17,913 nucleotides of DNA from JBDTLH01 sp039934875 (GTDB taxonomy: Bacteria; Acidobacteriota; Terriglobia; Terriglobales; Acidobacteriaceae): NCBI GenBank assembly GCA_039934875.1, contig JBDTLH010000319.1, forward strand, positions 1 through 17,913. Reading direction: 5' to 3'. The translations under genes were made by a program, and so were the position numbers. The notes under the pieces are model-generated. The model was not told the origin of the DNA. It ran no database searches and was given only the letters and a program-made list of their open reading frames with translations. Below are positions 1 to 6,023 of this stretch, in pieces (the stretch's first letter is position 1; the number at the start of each line of letters is the position of its first letter).

Positions 1-25
1 TGTTTGCAAAGTGATCGAAAATCTT

Positions 26-100
26 TGGTAGCGCTAACGGGAATCGAACCCGTGTTTTAAGATTGAGAATCTCACGTCCTAACCCCTAGACGATAGCGCC
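26..100 (-). tRNA. tRNA-Glu (anticodon CTC), CCA encoded
   Basis: Read on the minus strand, the sequence folds as a complete cloverleaf of 75 nt including a genomic CCA (plus-strand tgg at 26-28). The acceptor stem GGCGCTA pairs with TAGCGCT, with one G-U at the first pair. The D arm is GTCTAGGGGTTAGGAC. The anticodon stem TGAGA/TCTTA encloses the loop TTCTCAA, giving anticodon CTC for Glu codon GAG. The T arm is ACGGG-TTCGAAT-CCCGT. The GTCTAG...TTAGGAC D arm is typical of bacterial tRNA-Glu. The gene lies 28 bp downstream of the second DUF507 stop on the same strand, so it may share their transcript. Confidence 0.96.
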
Positions 101-128
101 ACTCTCAATAATCAATTTTAACAAATGG

Positions 129-401
129 CTAAATGCCGAGCTTCTTCACTTCATCGTTGTAATACTTGCGGTAAAGGATGTCCCACTCTTGCGACCCTTC
201 GGGGATGATCCTCGCCTGCGACTCTATCTTCAGCCGCGCGCTCTTGTCCATGCGCTCTTCGTCATTGAGCAGAGCTTCCAGAATGTCGCGCGCCTTCTGC
301 CGGATGGTGATCGGGTCCTCGATGAAATCCACTTCATCGATCTTGATGGCGGCCTCAATCGCGCGGGAGAGTTTATTGAGTTTATCGCGCGTGATTCTCA
401 C
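129..401 (-). CDS. DUF507 family protein (second of tandem pair)
   Basis: A 90-residue, highly charged and mostly helical protein with no signal peptide or membrane segment. It starts MRITRDKLNKLSR and resembles the DUF507 family, which has no established function. Its ATG overlaps the stop of the upstream paralogue by 4 bp (ATGA, 398-401), so the two are probably translationally coupled. The partner aligns with it in general character: a short N-terminal strand-like segment, then helices rich in Glu, Arg and Lys with the pattern 'I..D....R..ARDIL..L' here against 'LSLEDRINDEVRLILDAY' in the partner. That suggests a duplicated gene and possibly a heterodimer. Codon use looks ordinary. The family call is from memory of the fold and context; the gene itself is clear. 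Confidence 0.85.
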   Translation of the reverse strand: MRITRDKLNKLSRAIEAAIKIDEVDFIEDPITIRQKARDILEALLNDEERMDKSARLKIESQARIIPEGSQEWDILYRKYYNDEVKKLGI

Positions 402-676
402 AGCACCGCCTTATATTTCTGGACGAGCTGCAGCTTCACCTTCTTGAACATCTCCTGGTAGCTTGCCCCTGACATGCGCATCTCCTCGGAGTAGGCATCG
501 AGGATAAGGCGCACCTCGTCGTTGATGCGGTCCTCGAGCGAGAGTTCCTCGGTCAAGTTGTTCGCAATCCGTTCCGCGACCAGTTGCTGATTTTTGGTCT
601 CGATCATCTCGGTGGCAACCAGCTTTTTCACCAGCTCGCGCCCCAGATATCTGACATATTCCTTAGAGAAGATCAT
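398..676 (-). CDS. DUF507 family protein (first of tandem pair)
   Basis: A 92-residue charged helical protein starting MIFSKEYVRYLGRELVKKL, assigned to DUF507 by its N-terminal pattern and by the central segment LSLEDRINDEVRLILD. It has no signal peptide, membrane span or recognisable catalytic motif, and the family's function is unknown. It is the upstream member of a two-gene unit and overlaps its paralogue at 398-401. The ATG at 676 follows a short leader (ACCCACGAACG) without a convincing Shine-Dalgarno site. No other start fits the conserved N-terminus better. The pair followed by tRNA-Glu is a context I associate with Acidobacteriota (inference). Confidence 0.85.
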   Translation of the reverse strand: MIFSKEYVRYLGRELVKKLVATEMIETKNQQLVAERIANNLTEELSLEDRINDEVRLILDAYSEEMRMSGASYQEMFKKVKLQLVQKYKAVL

Positions 677-712
677 CGTTCGTGGGTAATATTCGAGTGT
701 AGCAGAAGCAAA

Positions 713-803
713 GGGGCTAGGTGTGAGGTGTTAGGTTTTAGGGGATAAGCTCTCTGGCTTCCGGTCTCTTCTGCTAACACCTAGCCCCCAGCACCTAGCC
801 CTA
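713..803. repeat. CTAGGTG-type intergenic inverted-repeat cluster
   Basis: An 11-bp perfect inverted repeat (GGGGCTAGGTG at 713-723, CACCTAGCCCC at 778-788) is extended by an overlapping 8-bp pair (GGTGTTAG at 727-734, CTAACACC at 774-781). A further direct copy, CACCTAGCCC, lies at 792-801. The last copy runs into the TAG stop codon of the M24 peptidase gene (801-803). The arms could fold into a stem with a loop of about 40-50 nt in the 3' UTR of that gene. There is no clear T-run after it, so an intrinsic terminator is not supported. It looks like a small extragenic repeat element. Confidence 0.6.
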
Positions 804-1970
804 GATCTTCACCAACTCCTCTTGCTCGCGGCCGGTCACCACCGCTTTGCCATTCTCGATCAGCACGTTCACCTCGCTGCGCACCCCGAAGTCGCCGCGA
901 AAATAGATCCCCGGCTCGACCGAGAAGCAGGAGTTGGGCAGCACCTGCCGCGTGTCCTTGGTCTCGATGTTGTCCATGTTGGCGCCGTTGCCGTGCACGT
1001 CGCTCGAGCCGATGGAGTGTCCCGTGCGGTGGAAGAACTCATCGACATAGCCCTTCTCGCGAATCAGGTTGCGCGCCGCATCATCCACCTGCCATCCCTC
1101 CAGCTTCTGCCCGGCATCGAACGCCGATTTCGCCTTGGCGACCGCGGCCTTGCGGGCATCGCGCACGATCGCGAATATCTCCTGATGGCGCGCGGTTGGC
1201 GCTCCCACCATCCCTGTCCAGGTGATGTCGTAGTAGGCGTTGCGCTCATCGCCCAGCTTGCGCCCCCACATGTCGAGCAGCACAAAATCCCCCTCGCGGA
1301 TAGGCAGCGAGTCCTCCGCGCTGGGGCTGTAGTGCGGATCGGCACTGTGGGCATTCACTCCCACAATGGGATTTTCGTCGGTCATGTTCTCGCGCCGAAA
1401 CGCCTCGCGAATGAACTGCGCAATTCCGTATTCGTGTGCCCCGCCCTTGCGGACGCGGCGGCCGATCTCGTCGAAAGCGGCGGCCATGATCTTGTCCACG
1501 CTGTCGCGCGCCGCGTAATGGCTGGCGATCTGCGCCGCCGACCAGGTCGCCTCGAACTGCGCCACCAGGTCTCCCGAGCTGACGATCTTCTTTCCAAAGC
1601 TCCGCAGCAGCTCAATCGTCCCCGCATCCACCAGCCCTATATAGGGGATGAGATTGTCCGGCGAATACTGCATGGCAAGCGTGGTGTGGGGCGCGGTAAT
1701 CTCCCGCAAGTGCTGCTGTTGTTCTTGCCACGAGGAGTAAGAACGCGTCCCACCGGGCAGCGTATCCAGGTGATGCGACTCGATGTTGTGCACCAGCTTC
1801 TGCGGCTCGCCCTGGGCGGGGATGAGGTAATACCAACGCCGCGTCACATGCAGGTGCTCGCTCAATCCGAGGACGCGATAGGCAATGGGATCGCGATGAT
1901 GATGGTCGTAGAAGAGCCAGGCGTCAAAGCCGTTTTCCCGGAGGGCGGTTTGGATGGCGGAGAGGTCCAT
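801..1970 (-). CDS. M24 family metallopeptidase (Xaa-Pro aminopeptidase type)
   Basis: A 389-residue cytosolic enzyme with the two-part creatinase/aminopeptidase P organisation. Residues 1 to about 150 form the N-terminal domain and about 155-385 the pita-bread catalytic domain. All five metal ligands of the family are present: D233 (LLDMWG), D248 (YYDITWT), H318 (HRTGHSIG), E352 (SVEPGIY) and E366 (VRSEVNV), so it should bind two metal ions and cleave an N-terminal residue before proline. The exact substrate cannot be read from sequence. I chose the ATG at 1970 because MDLSAIQTALRENGFDAWL matches usual family starts. The open frame upstream to 2081 encodes a low-complexity Ser/Pro stretch and would nearly abut the divergent gene at 2100. 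A TATAAT hexamer lies 6 nt before the chosen ATG. Confidence 0.9.
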   Translation of the reverse strand: MDLSAIQTALRENGFDAWLFYDHHHRDPIAYRVLGLSEHLHVTRRWYYLIPAQGEPQKLVHNIESHHLDTLPGGTRSYSSWQEQQQHLREITAPHTTLAMQYSPDNLIPYIGLVDAGTIELLRSFGKKIVSSGDLVAQFEATWSAAQIASHYAARDSVDKIMAAAFDEIGRRVRKGGAHEYGIAQFIREAFRRENMTDENPIVGVNAHSADPHYSPSAEDSLPIREGDFVLLDMWGRKLGDERNAYYDITWTGMVGAPTARHQEIFAIVRDARKAAVAKAKSAFDAGQKLEGWQVDDAARNLIREKGYVDEFFHRTGHSIGSSDVHGNGANMDNIETKDTRQVLPNSCFSVEPGIYFRGDFGVRSEVNVLIENGKAVVTGREQEELVKI

Positions 1971-1976
1971 GGAGAG

Positions 1977-1982
1977 ATTATA
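1977..1982 (-). promoter_or_regulatory. Possible -10 hexamer for the M24 gene (leaderless start)
   Basis: TATAAT on the minus strand ends 6 nt before the preferred ATG at 1970. Transcription starting 6-8 nt after a -10 box would begin at or next to the start codon, giving a leaderless mRNA. This agrees with the absence of a Shine-Dalgarno site. No good -35 hexamer lies 16-18 nt upstream, so a chance match is possible. Confidence 0.35.
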
Positions 1983-2099
1983 GGGGTACTTCAATGACCA
2001 CTGCGGCACGGAAGAGGACAAGGACAGTTGCGGGCTTAATGGAGGGAACGATTGAGTGCGGTAATGTGGAAATCCAGGCAAGTGTTAGGCTGACGATGC

Positions 2100-3071
2100 A
2101 TGAATAACGAGAGCGAGTCACGGGCCCCGATGCTCGTTGGGGCTGGGATTGGGCTTAGTTACGGATTGCTGTTCCGCATTGGCAGCGCATTCCCCAAGTC
2201 TCCGATAGCTTCATCTCTGGTTGTGATGTCTTGGGCATTTCTGTTTTTTGTTCCGTTCGCGATGGGATTTGTGACTTCGTTCTGGATGGAACGTAGGCGT
2301 CGCTATCGCTTGGCTGATTGGATGCTCGCACCGTTGCTGCCAATCATTTTCGCCGGACTTGCCGCGGTGCTTGTAAACCTTGAGGGTTATATCTGTTTGG
2401 TTTTCTTCCTCCCGCTAGGAATCATTTTGGGAGTACTCGGAGGCTTGATCGGAGGATTGACCGCGCGACAGCTTTCTAAGCTCAGAGGGCAGGCTGTGTT
2501 TGCCTGCGTTATGGTGTTGCCACTGGTAGTGGGGTTCGGCGAGCAGGGGCGATCTCAGCAGGAGGTGCGCAGAGTGGAGAGCACGATTGAAATCGAGGCA
2601 GCGCCTGATGTGGTGTGGCGCAATATCGAACGAGTGCCCGCGATCGCTCCAAAGGAGTTGCCGAAGACGTGGACGCAGCGCATCGGATTCCCACGTCCTA
2701 TTGAGGCGACCCTGTCCTATGAGGGACTCGGCGGAGTACGGCACGCAACCTTTGAGCGCGGCGTGCTATTTATTGAGACCGTAGATGTCTGGGAGCCGGA
2801 GCGCAAACTGGCGTTCTCGATTCATGCCGACAAAATCCCGGCAACTGCGCTCGATGAACACGTGACGATTGGCGGCAAGTACTTCGATGTGTTGCACGGG
2901 GAATACCGGACCGAACCGTTGGACGCGGCGCGTGTGCGCTTGCATCTTGTGAGCGAGCATCGCGTCTCCACCGATTTCAACTGGTATGCCCATCTTTGGA
3001 CGGATGCGGTCATGCGCGATGTGCAAAGAGAGATATTGCAGGTCATTCGCAAGCGGTGTGAAAAAAAATGA
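2100..3071 (+). CDS. Membrane protein with C-terminal SRPBCC (START-like) domain
   Basis: A 323-residue protein. The first half is hydrophobic, with segments at about 11-28, 38-62, 74-94, 97-122 and 131-147. Residues about 158-320 read as an SRPBCC/polyketide-cyclase-like domain: the opening STIEIEAAPDVVWRNI is the classic first strand and helix, and the C-terminal helix ends RDVQREILQVIRKR. SRPBCC domains bind hydrophobic ligands in a helix-grip cavity; the ligand here is unknown. The charged cluster ERRRRYR after segment 2 and the basic ARQLSKLRG before segment 5 suggest both loops are cytoplasmic. With five spans the SRPBCC domain would then face the periplasm. The gene is divergent from the M24 peptidase. 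No strong RBS is seen before the ATG. Specific function unassigned. Confidence 0.85.
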   Translation: MNNESESRAPMLVGAGIGLSYGLLFRIGSAFPKSPIASSLVVMSWAFLFFVPFAMGFVTSFWMERRRRYRLADWMLAPLLPIIFAGLAAVLVNLEGYICLVFFLPLGIILGVLGGLIGGLTARQLSKLRGQAVFACVMVLPLVVGFGEQGRSQQEVRRVESTIEIEAAPDVVWRNIERVPAIAPKELPKTWTQRIGFPRPIEATLSYEGLGGVRHATFERGVLFIETVDVWEPERKLAFSIHADKIPATALDEHVTIGGKYFDVLHGEYRTEPLDAARVRLHLVSEHRVSTDFNWYAHLWTDAVMRDVQREILQVIRKRCEKK

Positions 3072-3152
3072 GGTCTGCTCTGGTACCTTATTTCCCCTTC
3101 AATACTTAGCCTCTCGCGCCATCTTTTCCACATGGAAATCCGCAGGGTGCTA

Positions 3153-3180
3153 TTGACAGCATACTTATGATGGTTATATC
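3153..3180 (+). promoter_or_regulatory. Sigma-70-like promoter upstream of the small frame at 3303
   Basis: A perfect TTGACA (3153-3158) is followed after 16 bp by TATATC (3175-3180, four of six consensus positions). It points toward the small reading frame at 3303, about 120 nt downstream. Hexamer match and spacing are the only evidence. Confidence 0.4.
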
Positions 3181-3302
3181 TGTCGGTCCGCCAAGAGCAC
3201 GCTCTCTGACAATCTGACCACACGCTGCGGACAGCGTTACGACGGCGATTCCTTCCGCCAGCAAAAATTATCGAGCGCTCGTCGCTTTATGGAAGAAGCA
3301 TC

Positions 3303-3413
3303 ATGGCTGAGATTCTGACTACAGACAAGGAAATCGAGCGCGTAGCATGCGCCAAACAGATGCCGGAGGAGCCTGCTGCGACGATCGTGCGTCAAATCGG
3401 AGATCACGGGTAA
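3303..3413 (+). pseudogene. Small 36-residue frame, possible truncated DUF2442-like gene
   Basis: ATG at 3303 is preceded by GGAAG (3291-3295) at a 7-nt spacing, and the frame ends at TAA 3411-3413. The 36-residue product begins MAEILTTDKEIERVACAKQ. The LTTDKEIER start resembles the N-terminus of DUF2442 family proteins, but the rest of such a domain (usually about 80 residues or more) is missing; after the stop come only 31 bp before the end of the convergent ABC gene. A truncated remnant is the likeliest reading, and a genuine small protein is the alternative. The RBS and the upstream TTGACA promoter argue that it was once expressed. The flanking 3072-3302 and 3414-3444 hold no other supportable gene. 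Confidence 0.35.
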
Positions 3414-3444
3414 ACGGTGTTTTTCCCGCAGGCTGTGAAGCGCG

Positions 3445-4224
3445 TCAGGTGGCCAGCTCCGGGGTGGCGTCGAGCAGGGTGCGGGTGTATGCGTGGCGCG
3501 GGGCCGAGGTGATTTGGTCGGTGGCTCCGAGCTCGACGATCTCTCCCTGGCGCATGACGGCGATGCGGGTCGAGAGATAGCGCACAATGGGCATGGAGTG
3601 GGAGATGAACAGATAGGTGAGTTTGCGTTCCCGCTGCAGCTCGCGCAGCAGATTTACCACCTGCGCGCCGACGCTGACGTCGAGCGCGGAGACGGGTTCA
3701 TCGAGTACGAGGAAGCGCGGGTTGAGGCAGAGGGCGCGGGCGATGCCGATGCGCTGGCGCTGGCCTCCGGAGAACTCGTGGGGGAGGCGGGCGAGCGCGG
3801 ATTCTTCGAGTCCGACGGCGCGCATCAATTCGCGGGCGCGGGCGGTTCGCTGCCGCGCAGTCGTGCGTTCATGGATCACCTGTGGTTCGGTGACGATCTG
3901 GGCGACGGTCATGCGCGGGTCGAGGGAGGCGAAGGGATCCTGAAAGACGACCTGCATCTGGCGGCGGAGGGCGCGCATTTCACCGGGGGAGGCAGCGAGC
4001 ACGTCGCGTCCGTCGAAGTGGATGGAGCCGGAGGTGGGAGGGATGAGCCGGAGAATCATGCGTCCGGTGGTGGATTTACCGCAGCCGGATTCTCCGATCA
4101 GGCCGAGGGTCTCGCCTTCCGCGATGTCAAAGCTGATGCCGCGCACCGCGTGGACCTGCGTGCCTCCGCTGAAGAGGCCGGTGGGAGTGTAGGTTTTGCT
4201 TAGGTTGCGGACGGAGAGGAGCAT
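3445..4224 (-). CDS. Orphan OppF/DppF-type ABC transporter ATP-binding protein
   Basis: A 259-residue ATPase with every expected motif: Walker A GESGCGKST (44-52), Q-loop VFQDPFASLDPR (Q95), signature FSGGQRQR (151-158), Walker B FLVLDEP (171-177), D-loop SALD and H-loop H209 (FISHS). The VVFQDP..SLDPRMT block and the HAYTRTLLDATPEL C-terminus are typical of oligo/dipeptide importer ATPases that pair with an OppD-like subunit. The Asp usually following the H-loop His is Ser here. Most OppF proteins are about 320 residues, so this is a short form. No permease, OppD partner or binding protein is in the window. The upstream side, where those genes would be expected, holds instead a divergent HEPN gene only 28 bp away. 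No Shine-Dalgarno site precedes the ATG. Substrate unknown. Confidence 0.88.
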   Translation of the reverse strand: MLLSVRNLSKTYTPTGLFSGGTQVHAVRGISFDIAEGETLGLIGESGCGKSTTGRMILRLIPPTSGSIHFDGRDVLAASPGEMRALRRQMQVVFQDPFASLDPRMTVAQIVTEPQVIHERTTARQRTARARELMRAVGLEESALARLPHEFSGGQRQRIGIARALCLNPRFLVLDEPVSALDVSVGAQVVNLLRELQRERKLTYLFISHSMPIVRYLSTRIAVMRQGEIVELGATDQITSAPRHAYTRTLLDATPELAT

Positions 4225-4252
4225 GGGAACAGCTTAATGCTATTCATTATGC

Positions 4253-4678
4253 GTGACGGCAGCGGAAATGAAAGATCTCTGCGAGTGGAGACTCGAGGAG
4301 GCAAAGGTCCGTTTCAATGCTGGCTACTTTGACGGATGCGTGTATCTGTGTGGATACGTAGTTGAACTGGCTCTGAAAGCGATGATCTGCAAGAATTTGC
4401 AGGTTGCGAAATTTCCGCCGGAATCCTATTTTGAAACGCACGTTTTTGACCGGCTGCTTTTGCTCGCAGGATTGAAGGGAGAACCGGACCGCTTCCCCGG
4501 CCCAATACGCAACAACATGAATCTGATCACCACATGGAGGTCTGAGATCAGGTACCATTCGCGTGGCGGATTCGTCGAGGTGGAAGGTGTCGGCGGTGCC
4601 CACGGCGAGGTGTATTTTGCCGCGCAGATATTTGCCCGCTTGCGCCATTCGCGGGTGACTTTGCGGGCAATGTCGTAG
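4253..4678 (+). CDS. HEPN domain protein with foreign C-terminus
   Basis: A GTG start gives 141 residues; an ATG at 4268 is the alternative start. Residues 1 to about 102 are a HEPN domain: helix LCEWRLEEAKVRFNAGYFDGC, then VYLCGYVVELALKAMI, a TH motif (ETHVFDRLLLLAGL), and W95-RSEIRYH. R96 and H102 are spaced as in the catalytic R-x(4-6)-H motif of HEPN RNases. H102 is at 4556-4558, just before sequence of different origin, so the motif may be fortuitous. From about residue 103 (position about 4560) the frame is antisense to an esterase remnant and matches no HEPN tail, so the natural C-terminal helix is probably lost. No nucleotidyltransferase (MNT) partner is adjacent. HEPN proteins often act as RNases or toxins, but this copy is likely truncated and its activity is unproven. 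Confidence 0.6.
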   Translation: MTAAEMKDLCEWRLEEAKVRFNAGYFDGCVYLCGYVVELALKAMICKNLQVAKFPPESYFETHVFDRLLLLAGLKGEPDRFPGPIRNNMNLITTWRSEIRYHSRGGFVEVEGVGGAHGEVYFAAQIFARLRHSRVTLRAMS

Positions 4679-4770
4679 TGCTCGCTCCAATATTTCACCA
4701 CCCCGGGATCGATATCGCCGGTGGTGCGGTTGAACATCTGCATGGGCGCGCCGCTGAGACTGAAACGAAC
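4559..4770 (-). pseudogene. Remnant of an alpha/beta-hydrolase (esterase) C-terminal region
   Basis: On the minus strand one frame reads SGAPMQMFNRTTGDIDPGVVK (4755 downward), then YWSEHYDIARKVTREWRK. A second frame, shifted near 4640-4655, continues with KYLRGKIHLAVGTADTFHLD. Joined, these read as one stretch like the C-terminal part of esterase-like proteins that carry 'YW.EHYD....W....L.GK.H..VGTADTF.LDE'. The fragment has a stop upstream (4792-4794), a frameshift in the middle and no downstream continuation: past about 4560 the sequence is the HEPN gene read backwards. It cannot encode a functional enzyme. Family assignment is from memory of the motif and needs a search. Confidence 0.6.
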
Positions 4771-4802
4771 AGGTCGATCTCCCGCAGAATACTAATGTTG
4801 CC

Positions 4803-5798
4803 TCATCCCCCGATATGCACCATGCTTCGGCTTGGCTTCAAGAACCCCGGTTCCCCAATATGATGCCGCGCCTCTTTCTGATCGGCGACATGCTGGATAT
4901 AATCGCGCAACTCCCCATCTGACGCGCCGCCTCGCATGCGGCCGTAGAGATCGTGGTCCACTTGCGAAAACAGGCAGGTGCGTATCTTCCCATCCGAAGT
5001 CAAGCGCACCCGCGAACACGCACCGCAGAAGGGATTCGATACAGGCGCGATGATACCGATCTCTCCGACGCCGTCGGCGAAGGTGAAGCGACGCGCGGTT
5101 TCGCTCGCCACATTGGCATGGAGCGGATGCAATTCCATCCCCGCGCTGGCGTAGGCGGCAAGAATCTGCTGCATGGTAATCACGACGTTGGGACTCCAGA
5201 CGCGGTCTTCTTCGAGCGGCATAAACTCGATGAAGCGCACGATCACTCCTTCACGTCGCGCGAACTCTCCGAACGGAAAGATTTGATCTTCATTGAAGCC
5301 GCGTAGCAGCACGCAATTCACCTTCACTGGACCGAGCCCTGCCGCCTTTGCCGCCCGTACTCCAGCGAGCACCTGATGGAAGCTGCCGGGGACGCGGGTA
5401 ATGCGCGCGAAGATTTCCGGATCGACGGCATCCATGCTGACCGTCACGCGACTGAGCCCGGCGGATTTCAAACCCTCTGCCATCGATTCCAGCAGGTGGC
5501 CATTGGTGGTAATTGCGATGTCCAGCTTCTCGCCGCGCAAGGTGCGCATTGCCGACAGCTCGCGCGTGAAGTCCACGACATCGCGGCGCAGCAGCGGCTC
5601 TCCACCGGTAATTCGTACTTTCTCGATTCCCAGCGAGACGAAGATGCGTACCATGCGCAGATAATCAGCCAGCGCCAGCTCAGGATATTGCGCCCCGTCT
5701 TCGCCCGTCCTGCAATAAACGCACTTATAGTTGCAGCGGTCGGTGATGGAGACCCGCAGGTCGGTGATCTCGCGTCCGTGTTTGTCGCGTAAAGGCAT
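4803..5798 (-). CDS. moaA: GTP 3',8-cyclase MoaA (molybdenum cofactor biosynthesis)
   Basis: A 331-residue radical SAM enzyme that, with MoaC, converts GTP to cyclic pyranopterin monophosphate, the first step of molybdopterin synthesis. The N-terminal [4Fe-4S] motif is C22-NYK-C26-VY-C29. The SAM-binding GGEP follows (RITGGEPLLR). The second cluster binding GTP has C258-GA-C261 and C275 (C-x2-C-x13-C). The C-terminus ends in the conserved Gly-Gly (VHIGG) needed for activity. Everything expected is intact. I chose the ATG at 5798, which gives MPLRDKHGREITDLRVSITD, the usual start; a GTG at 5843 would add 15 residues. Neither start has a clear RBS. No other moa, mog or moe gene lies in the window. 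It diverges from the FAH-family gene by 225 bp. Confidence 0.95.
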   Translation of the reverse strand: MPLRDKHGREITDLRVSITDRCNYKCVYCRTGEDGAQYPELALADYLRMVRIFVSLGIEKVRITGGEPLLRRDVVDFTRELSAMRTLRGEKLDIAITTNGHLLESMAEGLKSAGLSRVTVSMDAVDPEIFARITRVPGSFHQVLAGVRAAKAAGLGPVKVNCVLLRGFNEDQIFPFGEFARREGVIVRFIEFMPLEEDRVWSPNVVITMQQILAAYASAGMELHPLHANVASETARRFTFADGVGEIGIIAPVSNPFCGACSRVRLTSDGKIRTCLFSQVDHDLYGRMRGGASDGELRDYIQHVADQKEARHHIGEPGFLKPSRSMVHIGG

Positions 5799-6023
5799 GA
5801 TGGCGGGGCTTGTGTCTCGGCAAGCAAGCACCGCGCCATACACCGGAGTGTCAGGGCGGGAGCCTTCTTTCCAAACACGGGAGGATGGGCAGTTCCCCGC
5901 ACATCCCTAAACGCCTGCCGCTCCCGGTATCCCGTACGGAGTTGCAGGTCGAAAGCCTTATAAGCATTATATGTTTCTGCACGCCACAAGGATGCAAAGG
6001 AATGCTAGTCTGGTTCCTTCCTT

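Noticed and set aside
822..1997. 391-residue open frame on the plus strand opposite the M24 gene
   Set aside because: Antisense shadow of a gene with all catalytic residues; no motif of its own.
1971..2081. N-terminal extension of the M24 peptidase to 2081
   Set aside because: The extra 37 residues are Ser/Pro-rich, unlike the family start at MDLSAIQ, and would leave only 18 bp to the divergent gene.
3156..3325. Frame reading GYICRSAKSTLSDNL then CGQRYDGDSFRQQK upstream of and overlapping the small gene
   Set aside because: It has no start codon near its beginning, no RBS and no recognised domain; the composition is not decisive.
5942..5970. TTGCAG-17 bp-CATTAT as a promoter for the FAH-family gene
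   Set aside because: Only three and four of six positions match; not distinguishable from chance.
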